Source of the DNA: Drosophila pseudoobscura
Taxonomy: Eukaryota > Arthropoda > Insecta > Diptera > Drosophilidae
Direction: 5' to 3'
DNA: 64,000 nucleotides
Assembly: GCF_009870125.1 (NCBI RefSeq)
Contig: NC_046679.1
Location: forward strand, 17,236,001-17,300,000
Below, piece after piece: positions 12,201 to 24,147 of this stretch. Within the stretch, counting starts at the first letter, position 1, and every line of letters starts with the position of its first letter. The notes under the pieces are model-generated. The model was not told the origin of the DNA, did no database searches, and saw only the letters and a program-made list of their open reading frames with translations. The translations under genes and the position numbers were made by a program.

Positions 12201-13906
12201 GTCTTTTCGATTGCCAGCAGATCAACCGACACCGATGAAAGCATTTTGTTTGTATAGTATTTGCCAGCATTGAACCTTTACGAAGGAAGCCGGGACTGAT
12301 ACATAAATGTGATGCATGATAAAGAGTATTATACATACGAGTATGTACAGTATATACTCGCTCTTTACATGGCAGCCACCGAATAACCAATGATAATAAT
12401 TCTGTTAATTAGTATAGTAATATAGTATGAAATATTGTTAATGATATTCCATTAAACACTCGATTAACACAGTACTCACCTGATAAACCGTTGAGTAATG
12501 ACAATAAGGCTGTTATTATCACATATCTCAAACGAAATGAATGACTCTATAATCAACAAATAATTACTATTCGTCAGAAACTATCCAATCAAATTTAATT
12601 AAAAAATTGAAACCATTTCGATGGCGATACATAGTCAAAGAGGGACCAGGACCACTTACTTCGATCCCATCTTGACACCTGCCGCCCATAGCTAATGTGC
12701 GAACACTTTGTCCATGTCCTTTTCCCCCTCCGTGGTAGTCTCTGAGTGCGTGTCCGTGGGGCTGCCTCGGACACAGCTTAAAATGCAAAATACAAACTTG
12801 AAGGCTGGCCCGAAACCTTTTGGTTAGTTGCGCTGTCATGGTCGGTCTTCCGTTGGGGATGTTAGGGATGTCCTGGGTGTTGGGTCCTGGGTCCTGGGTC
12901 CTGTGTCCTGTCGTTCCATACAATCGGCAGAGCACAATCCTGTTGCGCGCTTTACGCTCTACAGCTCTTTTCTGCTCCGGAGCCACGCTTGTTTTTTTTG
13001 CTTTTGGGCGCCCTTTTTGCCGTCCCCTTCGGTTCCACTTTCGCCCGGGCCTTAACACTAAATTGACTTTTAATGCAAAATAAACCAAAATAATGTATTG
13101 CGTAATTTTCTTTAAAGAATTTTTACATTAGCATTTCAAAAGAGATTTTTCTTTGTTGCTCTCCCGAGCACGCCACAGCGCTCCCCTCTACCCCCCGCCC
13201 CCCTCCGTTCTCGACCCCGCCCCGTCCGCTCATCTCCTTTTGCCATTTTGCCAGCCTTTCCTGCCTTCGCTTTTCACGCCCTTGATTCCGCTGTCCTGGC
13301 TGTCCAGTTGCCAAGGAGCACGAGCACCTTTCCCTGGCCATGGCCATCCTGCCTTTCGCAGCCACTGCTAAGTGCGACATTAAATGTTGCGTGAGGATAA
13401 TCCAATCTGCTTGACATGAATTTTAATTTGCATTGAGTAATTAGCCGAAGTTCATTTTGTTGGCCAACGCCAGCACTGGCCAAGTGCTTTGGCAGGACGT
13501 TGTCGTCTGCTGCCGCTGGCTCTTCCTCTTCCTCTGCCGCTGTCGTTGTCCTGCAAATGCTAAATAGAATTAGTCCGGAGTCAGGTTGGCCATTCCGCCA
13601 GTGTCTTTGGTCGCTCCTTCGCCTCATACGTTTGCTTGATTTCGTACAAATTAAACTAATTTGGTTTTTTCCTTACCTTTTTGGGAGATTGGAACGAAGA
13701 TGGAACTGGGGTGGTGTGGTGTGGCATGGTGGCGGTGGCCCAACCCGCTGTCGTTTGGCACATTTGCTGATTACGCTCGTCCTGCACATCCTGGCACCGC
13801 TCTGGCACTGGTACTAGCACTGGCTCTGACTCGGGCTCGGGCTCTGGCTCGTCAGCAGGCAATTGAAACAAACAATAATACGTGCGCTTTTCGTAATTTA
13901 AATCAG

Positions 13907-13955
13907 ACAGAGAAGGAGACAGAGAAAGAGACAGAGACAGAAACAGAGAGAGACG
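13907..13955. repeat. GAGACA-type purine-rich repeat
   Basis: Imperfect GAGACA / GAGAAAGAGACA units. Confidence 0.8.
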
Positions 13956-14718
13956 CAGTAAAAGCAGCGTCGACGGCGACAGCGAAAAAGGTACTTTTGC
14001 CGCATTTAAAGTTGGCTGAGAGAGCGAGAGTGGAGAGAGTGAGAGGGTGAGAGCGGGGAAAATGGGGAATCAAACGAGAGATTGAATTTCTGCTTGCCTG
14101 CACTTTAATTTTCCAGATGCTAACGCAAAATGCTAAAAACACACGTACGCCAGAAACGAATTGAAAATCGCACATGCACACACACACACACCGACGCCCA
14201 TAGTGAGTGAAAGAGAGCGCATATAGAAAGAGAGGACATGCATATAAACGTAATCAACAGCTCACAGAGCATTCGGTGGAATAATAAATAAATTCATAAT
14301 GGCTTTCGCAAATGACAAAATATTGCATCGACAATCGGCCGAATATTAACACTCACTCGCACACACACCAACGCCAATACCAACACCAACATCAGCTGGG
14401 GGCCACACAGATGCACACAGCCGGCGCCCCAGAGCCGTGACGGACATTCCATCAGTGCTGACGTCCCAAAAGCCACGACAAATTATTGCATTGCCCGCCA
14501 CAGAATTTCATAAACCGGAAACGCAATCAAGCATCGCTTATGCCGAGCACCATTGCCCGTTGTTTGCCAGTCAAGCATTTTTGTCACCCCATAACCCCCC
14601 GCCGAGGAAGGGGGCCAGTCAGTGACAAAATGCAGTTATATTTTGCGTTAGACAAAATTCAAAACCGCATTGATATGCGTATGTGAATGCATGCCCCACT
14701 GCCTCTCTGCCAGCCTCT

Positions 14719-14780
14719 CCAGCCAGCCAGCCATCCATCCAGCCATCCAACCATCCAACCATCCAACCAACCATCCATTC
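14719..14780. repeat. CCATCCAACCA-type repeat
   Basis: Imperfect CCAGCCAGCCATCCA and CCATCCAACCA units. Confidence 0.85.
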
Positions 14781-15644
14781 ATCTCCCACTCATTTGTTAG
14801 TGTGCAATGAACTGTGGAGACGAATTAACTCGATTTTGGAATGATTTGATGGTGATTTGATTTGGGCCGAGACAAGCGGTGCGGCCAGCCAGTGGCCCCA
14901 CGAACCACACCCCAGTCCAATCACCCACCCACAGCCACAAATGGGCCGCTCGAACGATTCCGTTCCAGCCGAGTCTTGAGAATCTCCAAATAAATCGTTA
15001 AAAAAAACCAAAAAATGTACTATGGAAAGAGCATCATCCGACTATAGGACAGCCGATACATATGATTATTTGCTGTGCCCTAATTGGAGTTAGATAAGTA
15101 GTGGAAAGCCAAGGATTAGCTCAGCTAATGGTTGCTATTACAGTTTTATAATTTGCGACTCAGACGCAGGAAAAGGAAGTATTTGACATCAGTTATTCAA
15201 ATAAAATTGGAGTTTAATGAAAGATGTTGATAAACATTCTTAACAGGATCAACCGGCTCTAAGTTGAACAAATCTGCGTAAAGTTATAATAATCAAGAGT
15301 ACTTATAGTAAAGATGGGGGAAGGTAAGTAATTTATTGCCTTGTTCTACTGAATCCTCTTGAGAATCCAGCAACCCACATAGACAGACCGACAGTACCCG
15401 GTTATTCTCACAGAGAAATAATTGCATACGCCCCCACACTCTACGAGAGCTGCGATTATGAGGCTGTCATTAGCGCAGGAGCGAAAATTGCAGTCGAATT
15501 GCTGAAAATAGCGTAAATGCTAATGAACATTACGAGTACAACCTGCACAAGGGCTTTATGCGCATAAATAAATGAATTAACCAACAACCTGTCGCAGACA
15601 TAGAATCTCACTCCAACTGCGTGCCAGAGATGAGATTTAAGAGT

Positions 15645-15674
15645 ACGGGGTTACGGGTTACGGGGTTACGGGGT
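15645..15674. repeat. GGGGTTAC repeat
   Basis: About four copies of ACGGGGTTACGGG-type units. Confidence 0.8.
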
Positions 15675-17340
15675 ACTCTGGTGCTCGAAAAACAAATCAA
15701 ATAAAAACTCCATTACAATCGAAAAAAAACGTTTTAATTAATACTGTTTAAGCAATAAAAGTCACCTCCAAACCCTCACTGTGGATGGGCATTATATTTA
15801 ATTAGTACAAACATATTTATTTAAATCAATTACAAAAGTTCTGAAATACTAACAGGTATTAGAATGTTAACAAATGGGAAAAAATACATAATTACTTTAT
15901 TTATTCAAATGCCAACAGCATGACTTTATGGCTCATGCATTATTGTCATTTAATTACATTACTGATAGACGGACGACATGAAATATAGATTATCCCCATT
16001 CTGACAACCCACCAGTCATTGAAACTAAAGCTAATTTATCATTCAATCGATGATTTGACAGGGAAATACATAACTAATAATCGAGGGAACTACGAAATTA
16101 GCTTTCGCAGGCTAACAGAATTTATTAGGCATTTTATTTTCTTATTTTCAGTTTTATGGATCTCATAGATCAAAGTAAAGGTTATTGTACAAGGCGTCTT
16201 GGACTGGAAAAAAATACCTTAAATTGCAGGTAAATTTCATGCATCTTTTGGATTGTAATTACTATGCAGTCACAAAATTGTTTCTTTAACTTGACTTAAC
16301 TTAATTGTATAACATAATCGTATGAGCTCACACAAGTCTTAATCCAATAGATTCTCAGCCAACCTAATCTGTACATCATTTGGAATCATTTGAAACCTTG
16401 CTGAAGTTTATTAAATTGATTAAAAACGTCGACAACGTAAATAATAAATAAAAAAAAAACAAAATCGATTTTGCAGCCAGCTGCTGCCGTTGCTGTTGAT
16501 CCTTGATCCGTGTTGCGGCCGGACATTGTCCTGGCCAAAAGGTAATTCAATTAAAATGCAACAAAAAATCGCCTGAGTGAAAACAATTTGTAAGTAATTT
16601 TAAACAAATGTGCTTTAATTGAATTGAAAGTCGGGTCGGGCTTAATGTTATTAATGGAGTTTTTAGCTTTCATTGGCCACATTTGCGGTGAACTGGCGAA
16701 GCCACCCGGAGCAGGCTGATTTTCCCTGTCTTTCCCTGGACTTCGGGCTCCGGAAGTCGGGGGAACTGACAGAGCTGAAAGAGATTTGTTTGCCCAAGTC
16801 ATCAACGGCACTGAATAGGCCAAACATGTGTATGTACACATGCTTGTGTATACAAATTTCGTAATTAAATTTTAAGTAAATATCAATTCAAAACTGCAAA
16901 TGACATTTTGTGCACCAAACGCCATGCGGGTTGGGCTGGGCTGCTCTTTGAAAATTGAGCAACCAAGATGCTGGGCGAGCACTGGAGCACTGTAGAACTG
17001 TAGCACTGGAGGAGCAGGAACAACAACAACAACTGAAGCAGCGCTGATGATGATGATGACACTAAATAAAAGATTTTATACTGTTGATTTTTGCGCTTTT
17101 TGCAACTTTGCACGTTGCATTGCACTTGATCTGTGTGCCAAACGTTACAACGACACTTCAGCAGGAGCACGGGCTGAAGATGAAGACGGAGTACGAATTG
17201 CGGCAGCAGAGAGGGAAGGGCGGGGGAAGGCCCGGCCAGGCCAGGAGACGATTGCTGGCAGCAGCTGCAGCAGTTGTTTGTAGCATACAATCAGCTCGTT
17301 TCGTTTTATTGCCAACGTCGTCATACTCGTAGAGCAGCGC

Positions 17341-17614
17341 CAAGCCAACACAGTCAACATCGTCATCGTCATCGTCGTCGTCATCGTTGCCGTGCCGTTC
17401 GTTGCCATTGCCATTGCCATAGCCATCGTTGTCGTCGTCGTCGTCGACTAGACACAAGACTTGACAGCAAAGCAAAATTGTATTTACATTCAATTAGTGC
17501 CAACAAAATTGTCTTTGGCTGCTTGCCGTACACCACTGTGCCTAGTTGCCAGAGAAAGCCCAAGCTCAGGCCAAAGACCAGGCCCAGACCCAGGCCCAAA
17601 CCCAGGCCCAGGCC
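17341..17614. repeat. CGTCATCGT and CCCAGGCCCA repeat cluster
   Basis: Imperfect CGTCATCGTCGTCGTC runs from about 17357 to 17450, and CCAGGCCCAGACCCAGG runs from about 17563 to 17614. Arg- and Pro-rich open frames here are repeat artefacts. Confidence 0.8.
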
Positions 17615-20600
17615 AAGCAAGTTCTTTGCAAGTTGGCTGAGCGTAAATTACTTTCTGCTTTGGTAAGGAGTCGTACTGGCTGGTGGGTGTGCCAGGAGTA
17701 GGCGCATGACCCATGTTTGCAGCCTTTTAGTTGGGAGCTAAGTAATGTAAAATTTATTTTAAATAAACTGAAAATATGTTTTGGCTTGTACTAGTTTTTC
17801 CCTCTTTCGGCGCCTGCTTATTTCTTGCCAGGCATTTTATTTATGCATAACAAAGCACCACTTAAATCTGTTCAGCATTTTGCTTTTTTCCTTTCTTAGA
17901 GGCGCACACTCTACCGCTGCCGCTGCCGCTGACGCTGGTGATGCTATTCGAAAGTTTGCAATCTGCATGCCAAGTTGTCGACGTTTTCACACAAACAGGC
18001 CAGGAAAGCGGGCGGGACAGGACAGGAGGGGCCTGTAAGGATAAGGAGAGGAAGTCGGGAACTGGAACTGGAACTGGAGCTGGAGTTGGAGCTGCAGCTG
18101 GTATTGCAATGGGCGATGGGCGATGGGCAATGGGCGAGGTGGAGCCCTGTGCCGAGTGCAAGTGCCTGCGCGTTTATAAGTTTTCAACTGTTGTATGAAA
18201 TTTTACAAATTAGATTCATTTCTATGCATTGAAATACATTTTCAAACTTTGCTGCAGAAAGTTTCCAGGATATTTGCACACACACACGTACAGGTCTGAT
18301 AGACAGACAGACTGACTGCAGGAGCGAAGGCAGAGTATAGCCCAGCCCAGGACAACGAGTACGACCCAGTGACACAACATGCCAAAACTCACTCTATTAG
18401 TTTGCCAGTTTATAAAGAAACATGTATAAAAGTTTCACATATTTGCAATTTCATTAATACAAAACTTATTTGAAGGCCCGAAGACCGAACACCCAATCCA
18501 GCTCTGCTCTGCCTTGCCTCCCCTGCTCTATCCCAATCCCCCAATGATGCCCATTTTTGTTAATTTTAACTTCAGCCTCACTCACTCCCACTCGAACACA
18601 CACGTACACAAAAACGTACAGAGGATTCGGGAAAAGTTGTTGGGTAAAATTCCAGAAATTGAAATGTGAAAACTCAAACATTCCAATGATGAAAAAAGAA
18701 ATGAGAAAAGAAATACTCAACTCGAACATCATTTGCAGCAATAAAAGAAGTCAGAACACCCGACAGCAGAAGCAGTACAGCGATGCGTCAAATGAATCGA
18801 GGCGTGGTCCTTTGGGGTGTGGCGGAGGAAGCTGGCTGCCCGTGGCATCCTCCCACACCCACTCAGAGCTCGCTCACTACGACATTATCATAATTAATTA
18901 AAAAAGTTTTTAAAATCAATTTCCAAATGCCAAGATGTGTCTGTGGAGAACTGTTTGATGAACCATGGCCAAAGAGAGCAGCTGGAAAAATTGATAACTT
19001 TGGCTTGTCATGGACAAAGCGAAACCCTAAAGCAGGGCACAAAATTCCATGCCAGAAAAAAAATGTCATTCCGATCCATGCAGAAATATTCTACAAATTC
19101 GGTCCATAATATTGTGATAAAATAAAAGCATTACATGGGTTTTTATTCAACTTAATAATCCTTTTTCCCAGTTGACAGAAAGGTTATTCAGTGTAATTGG
19201 CTTCAACAGTGGACTGTGAAGATCATCCAGCATCCATCATCAATGAACACAGGGGAAACGGAAATTCGAATAAAACGTATGTATATTTTGGCAATTGGCC
19301 TAACCTAATTTTTCGTATTCAGGATAATATCAAATAACCATGGCATTCCCACGATATTCCTTTTGATAGTTTAATGAGTAAGAAAGACTTTTCGGAATAA
19401 CTTTTATCATGACTCCTTATAGGAAACTCCTTATAGGAAATAATAAAGAAAATGTGTAATTTACTAGGTATTTTAAAATGCATAAATACATACATACATA
19501 TGTATGTCTGCACAATTTGTAGTTCGAAGCCCACCCAGAGCACCATGGGCCTATTTGGAGCGATATCTGTCCTTAACCCTAATACCAATAAAGAAATTCA
19601 TTTAAAAAAATGTATACATACGTTCATTCTTATTATACCATATAGCTTTTTAGGCAAATGTAAAAAAATTTAAAAAAATGTTAAAAAAAATAAAGAAAAA
19701 TGCACGCCATTATGGCAGAAACGGGGCGGATTTGTACTATATATATGCATGTACAATGGGCTCTGCCACGTTTCGCTTTGTCGCACATTGAGGGTGCACG
19801 GATAAGAAATGAGGATAGCTCATTGTGTCGCGATGGCGGGGTGCTTCCCAAAATTGTCTTTCGTACAAAACCCTGGCAAAAACAGAAAAACTTTAATTTG
19901 AACCAAATCGGTAGAAACCTCTGTAAATCAAATTTTATTTCATTTTTCGTTTACAAAATTTTAGAAAATAATGCCAATCTTATAGAAAACTGATTAAGCT
20001 ATCGAATCAAATTGTTTTTCTTTTGAAAATTGCAGTAAACTGAAATGCTATTGCTGTGCGAACACTTAAGTCCGGCACTGTATAATGTGGTGGCTAATGT
20101 TAATATGAAAGTACCTTCAACCTTATACCATATAAATTCTGGCAATTACAATAATCATGGCAGGTGAGATGACTTGAAGAAGTCGTCGTTCAGGTGTGTT
20201 TACGAGTATTCACGAATTGTTGGCAGAAAGCGGAAGATGTTTCCACCTACCGTGCCGTTTGTCTTGCCCAGCAATTTATGGTCACTATGTTGCGAAAAAT
20301 GAGGGTCGGGTCGAATCGCTGGGAAGAGCTGGCACAGCAGCTAAGATACGCTTTGAACATTAAAGAAATTGAAAGCACTACAAAATTGCTAGAAGCAAGC
20401 ACTACAGTGGGACTGGGAGTGCAAATCAAAAAGCCAGCAATAGTGCAATGCATTTTAATTTGGCCCGCAAACACAACACAAACCAAACCGATCCAAGCCA
20501 AAAGGAAGCCACACAGTACACACAGATACGTACATACATAGATACATATGTACATGCGAGCGGAGGCAGTACATAAATAAATACTTGAGCAAATATTTAC

Positions 20601-21444
20601 AACTCTGGCGTGGAATTATAAGCAGCGCCCGAAATACAAGTATGCACTACAAAAATGAAGGCAGCCAGCCATCAGTGCTGCCATTTCAGATATTTTCCGC
20701 TATTAATTTGGTTTTTTTGTTTAATAACTTTTCTTGTACACGTAGAATTATGTTGATAAGTTTCCACCGCAAGCCAGGTATTTCCCAATTCTGTTCTATC
20801 TATCGTGTGTTTTTCAAAAGCGATACAACTACGATTCTTGGAAGCTGGATTCCAATAATCAAGAACGTACGTTGAATAAGGTAACTGAACCCCCAAACAG
20901 GACTGGCTAACCAAGATTAAGTTCCATTGCATCCAGCTCTAATTATTTCATAAGATCTAGCTAGAATGGAATTATACTTATCTACGAGTACGTTGGAAGA
21001 TTATATAGGATTCTTCATAGTCGATTGGGTTGCCTTATCATTACCACACCACCAGGAATGTACTTTAAAGTGGTGCAACGAACCCTTTTCCAGCCGCCCG
21101 TGGGCCCGATGACAGAGATTTATAATTTGGCGTCGGTCTAGGCTAATTGCACAAGTATTCGTATCTTTATTCAGTCTTATTAATTGCAATATATACAATG
21201 GTAGTCACTCTCCAAGCGCCGCTCGGTAAGCCGTTCCGCCTAGGTCTACTGGATTATGATTCCTCCTCCTCATTGTGGAGCGGTGTTTATATTGCTTCTT
21301 GAAAATTGTGGTTTGCTTTTCCCAGCTAGCCACAAATGTTGATTTGGCTGTTTTGGGCCCTCAAGAGGTGGCAACACTGCCAGCGTGTGTGACGGAGTGG
21401 CCGAGAGAGCGAGAACGAAGCTTCTCGCACCTGTTTGCATGTGT

Positions 21445-21466
21445 TGTGTGTGTGTGTGTGTGTGTG
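21445..21466. repeat. TG dinucleotide repeat
   Basis: A run of TG followed by a GCGAGCGAGCGCGCGC stretch, inside the GC-rich patch at 21300-21950. Confidence 0.9.
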
Positions 21467-24038
21467 CGAGCGAGCGCGCGCATAAAACGCGCCGCAGCAG
21501 AAGTGAGCAGCATTTTTATTTATTTGCCGAGACGTGGGTTTTATTTTGCTTTGCTGGTGCCTCTTTTTGTTCTGCAGCCAAATATGCAGGGCTGGAATTC
21601 CTGGACTCCGCCGTCGTGATGCACTGCAGCAGCAGCCAGGTGGGCGTGTCCGCGGGGCGGGGGGGAGAGACAAACCAGATAAGGTTGGCAGCGCCGTTTG
21701 CGGAGCAGCGAGGCGTAGTCGGGCACCGAGTGTCGAGTGCGAGCTTGTTTGGCAGATCTTCGATCAATCGTCAACAGCTTCGTCCCCAAAGATAGCCTTC
21801 CTTTCGGGCTTCCCCTCAGTGCATCAGCATTTGATCTATGTGTGAGTGTGTGCCCATGTGTTAGTACGTCAGCCATTTCAACAGAGGCGCCTCCTTTTTG
21901 CGCCGTCTCTCGCACATTTGCATGCAATAAAGATGGCGGGCGATAACTAGGTTGCCTGCCATTGTTTGCCTTTTTCCCATATTTCTGCTTAACTCTTTCA
22001 CCGTGTGTGCCACTAGCTGGCCGCCAAAGAAGCAGACAGAGCCCAAGCAGCCACTAAAATAAAAGGCAATGTACGCCAACTGCCGTATCCTGCCACAGCC
22101 ACAGCCACAGCCACGGCTGCTCTGCTCTGCTCCTTCTTCTTTTGGCGGTTCTGCCGCTGCCCTGCATTATGCAGATGTACACCAGGTTCATGAATATATA
22201 TGCCGGCACTTTGTCTACCTACACACGAGCACTCACACCCGGAACCCCTGAACGCGGATGCCAGTGCGATTGTGTGAAAAAGAAGTCAAACAAACTAACT
22301 GACAAAATGCCATATGTTTGTGCACGATAAGCTCCTGCACAGCTCTCCCTACCAGCGACCCCGTTTGGAGAGCTCGAACCCATAATTATAATTTAACACC
22401 GCATCAAATCAAACAGGGAACACAATAAGAACAAAACCCCAGCAAATCGATGGCCCGGCCACCACACGCACACGCATTTTCATAGCCGAAACCCCAAAGC
22501 CCCCAATCCCCCCATCAGGGCTATGCTCACCCGGCTGAGTAAATCAAAAATGTGCAATAAAAACTGCAATAAAGCACGCTTCAAAGGTGGCATGGGAATG
22601 GGTATGGGCATTGGTATGGTCATGGCAGGGGGAGGGGAAAGGGGAAGTGGAGGGAAATGCCTGGTTGCAAACCTCATCTAAGCAACGATAATGATTGCAA
22701 TTCGTTTTTATGACCCACAACCAACTAACCGTTTCCGGGTATTACGATTCTGCAAAGCAATTTGCCAGCACGAATACTCGTATACCCGTAACCGTACTCG
22801 AAACAAAATTAAATTAAAAGCAAGCTCCGATTTCCAGCAGAAGGGAAGCATTTGCGAGGATGTTTTATGCTAAATTCGTCGCTTTAAACACACAAATAAT
22901 AATAATATGTTCTTAGATTTCAGTAATTGGAGAATTTATGTTAAATTATAATTTTTTCTTCTGCGGATGATAGAAAGTAATAGTTCTTGCGAGGAGATAA
23001 GTCTTTCAAGACCAATTTCAATGAAGAAAACATCTACTTAGAAAACCAATAGGTATAAAGAATAAAGAGTACTGAGTACTGAGTACATTTATCATTTGTC
23101 AACTTAGTGGATATTTCTGTAGAAGAACAATCCTAATGAACTACTTTCACAACCGATTCAGTGATACGTATTTACCGAGGCAAAGGCGGTGCCCGCATGG
23201 AAGTTAGAGCTGGCTGGAACACACGTTGCTCCAGGAGCAAAAAGGGCATCTGGCCAAACACTAGAAATGCCAGGGAGAACCGCCCTTCAGGTTATTTTTA
23301 GTCGCGTGGCCAGAAGTGGCCCGAGTGGCCCGACTGGCCCGAGTGACCAGCTTGAAGTGGTCAGGTGTATAGTGCACCTGTCGTCGCCAATCAACCTTGA
23401 CTCGTGCTGGCCGTTGGGCGGGCGGCAGTGGGGTATTCCGGAGGTTCATGGACCCAACACCACGGCTACCAATTGCAGTCCCAGCTCTCCACGCTCTGCG
23501 AGGTAGCCAGCCCCTTGTCGCCGCTGTTGGTTGGTTTTGGATGCGATTTGCTTGGTCGGATGGATGGCCAGCGATTTTCCAATAAAGTAAAATTGCATTT
23601 GATGATGCCAGGATATGTTTTTTCCAATCACTCTGACATTTCTCCGTTCCTCTTTGTTTTCTCCTGTTTTCCCCCCAGCCATTTATAGAAAATTTAATAA
23701 AAGTGTTGGTGGCATTGCGACAAACTGGGCGATGAATGAGCGCGTGATTGGAAGCGATTTGTAGAACGGTGAACGTCGCTCGGCCAGCACTCCGCTTTCC
23801 GCTTTCCACTCACCACTCTCCGGGGTCTCCGGGCCAGGGCACGAGGAGGAAGTGATTAGTGTTGCGCTCCTCCAAAGCTTCCTTGCGTGCGCCGTACGCC
23901 GTACGAAGTGCGCCTTGCGCCGTGCAACCGGCTCCTCGGAGAAACGTAGGCAAACACAGCGAAGCGCAGAAATCCAATTTGTAATATGGACCGAGCTAGG
24001 TGGCCCTTGACTTCATTGTTTCACTCAGTTACTTTGGC

Positions 24039-24048
24039 TTATATATAC
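24039..24048 (+). promoter_or_regulatory. Possible TATA box of the EF-hand gene
   Basis: CTTATATATAC lies about 100 bp upstream of the ATG at 24148. The assignment rests on position only. Confidence 0.35.
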
Positions 24049-24147
24049 AAATACAAATACATATGTCGTAGGGACTTTCGATTGTATTTCACACAATTTT
24101 CGTACTCAACAAAAACACAAAAAACAGTTAACAATACTTGAGCCAAT

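Larger units (their letters stand above)
7417..24038. other. Gene desert rich in simple repeats
   Basis: No protein-coding gene can be supported across 16.6 kb. Open frames here are short, lack codon structure, and often arise from repeats. The stretch contains many short tandem repeats (listed separately) and a GC-rich patch at about 21300-21950. It may hold enhancers or a noncoding transcript, but nothing in it can be named. Confidence 0.5.

Noticed and set aside
21571-21651. Possible exon after TTTTTGTTCTGCAG in the GC-rich patch
   Set aside because: Flanked by a plausible acceptor and a GTGGGC donor, but none of its frames joins another coding-like exon nearby.
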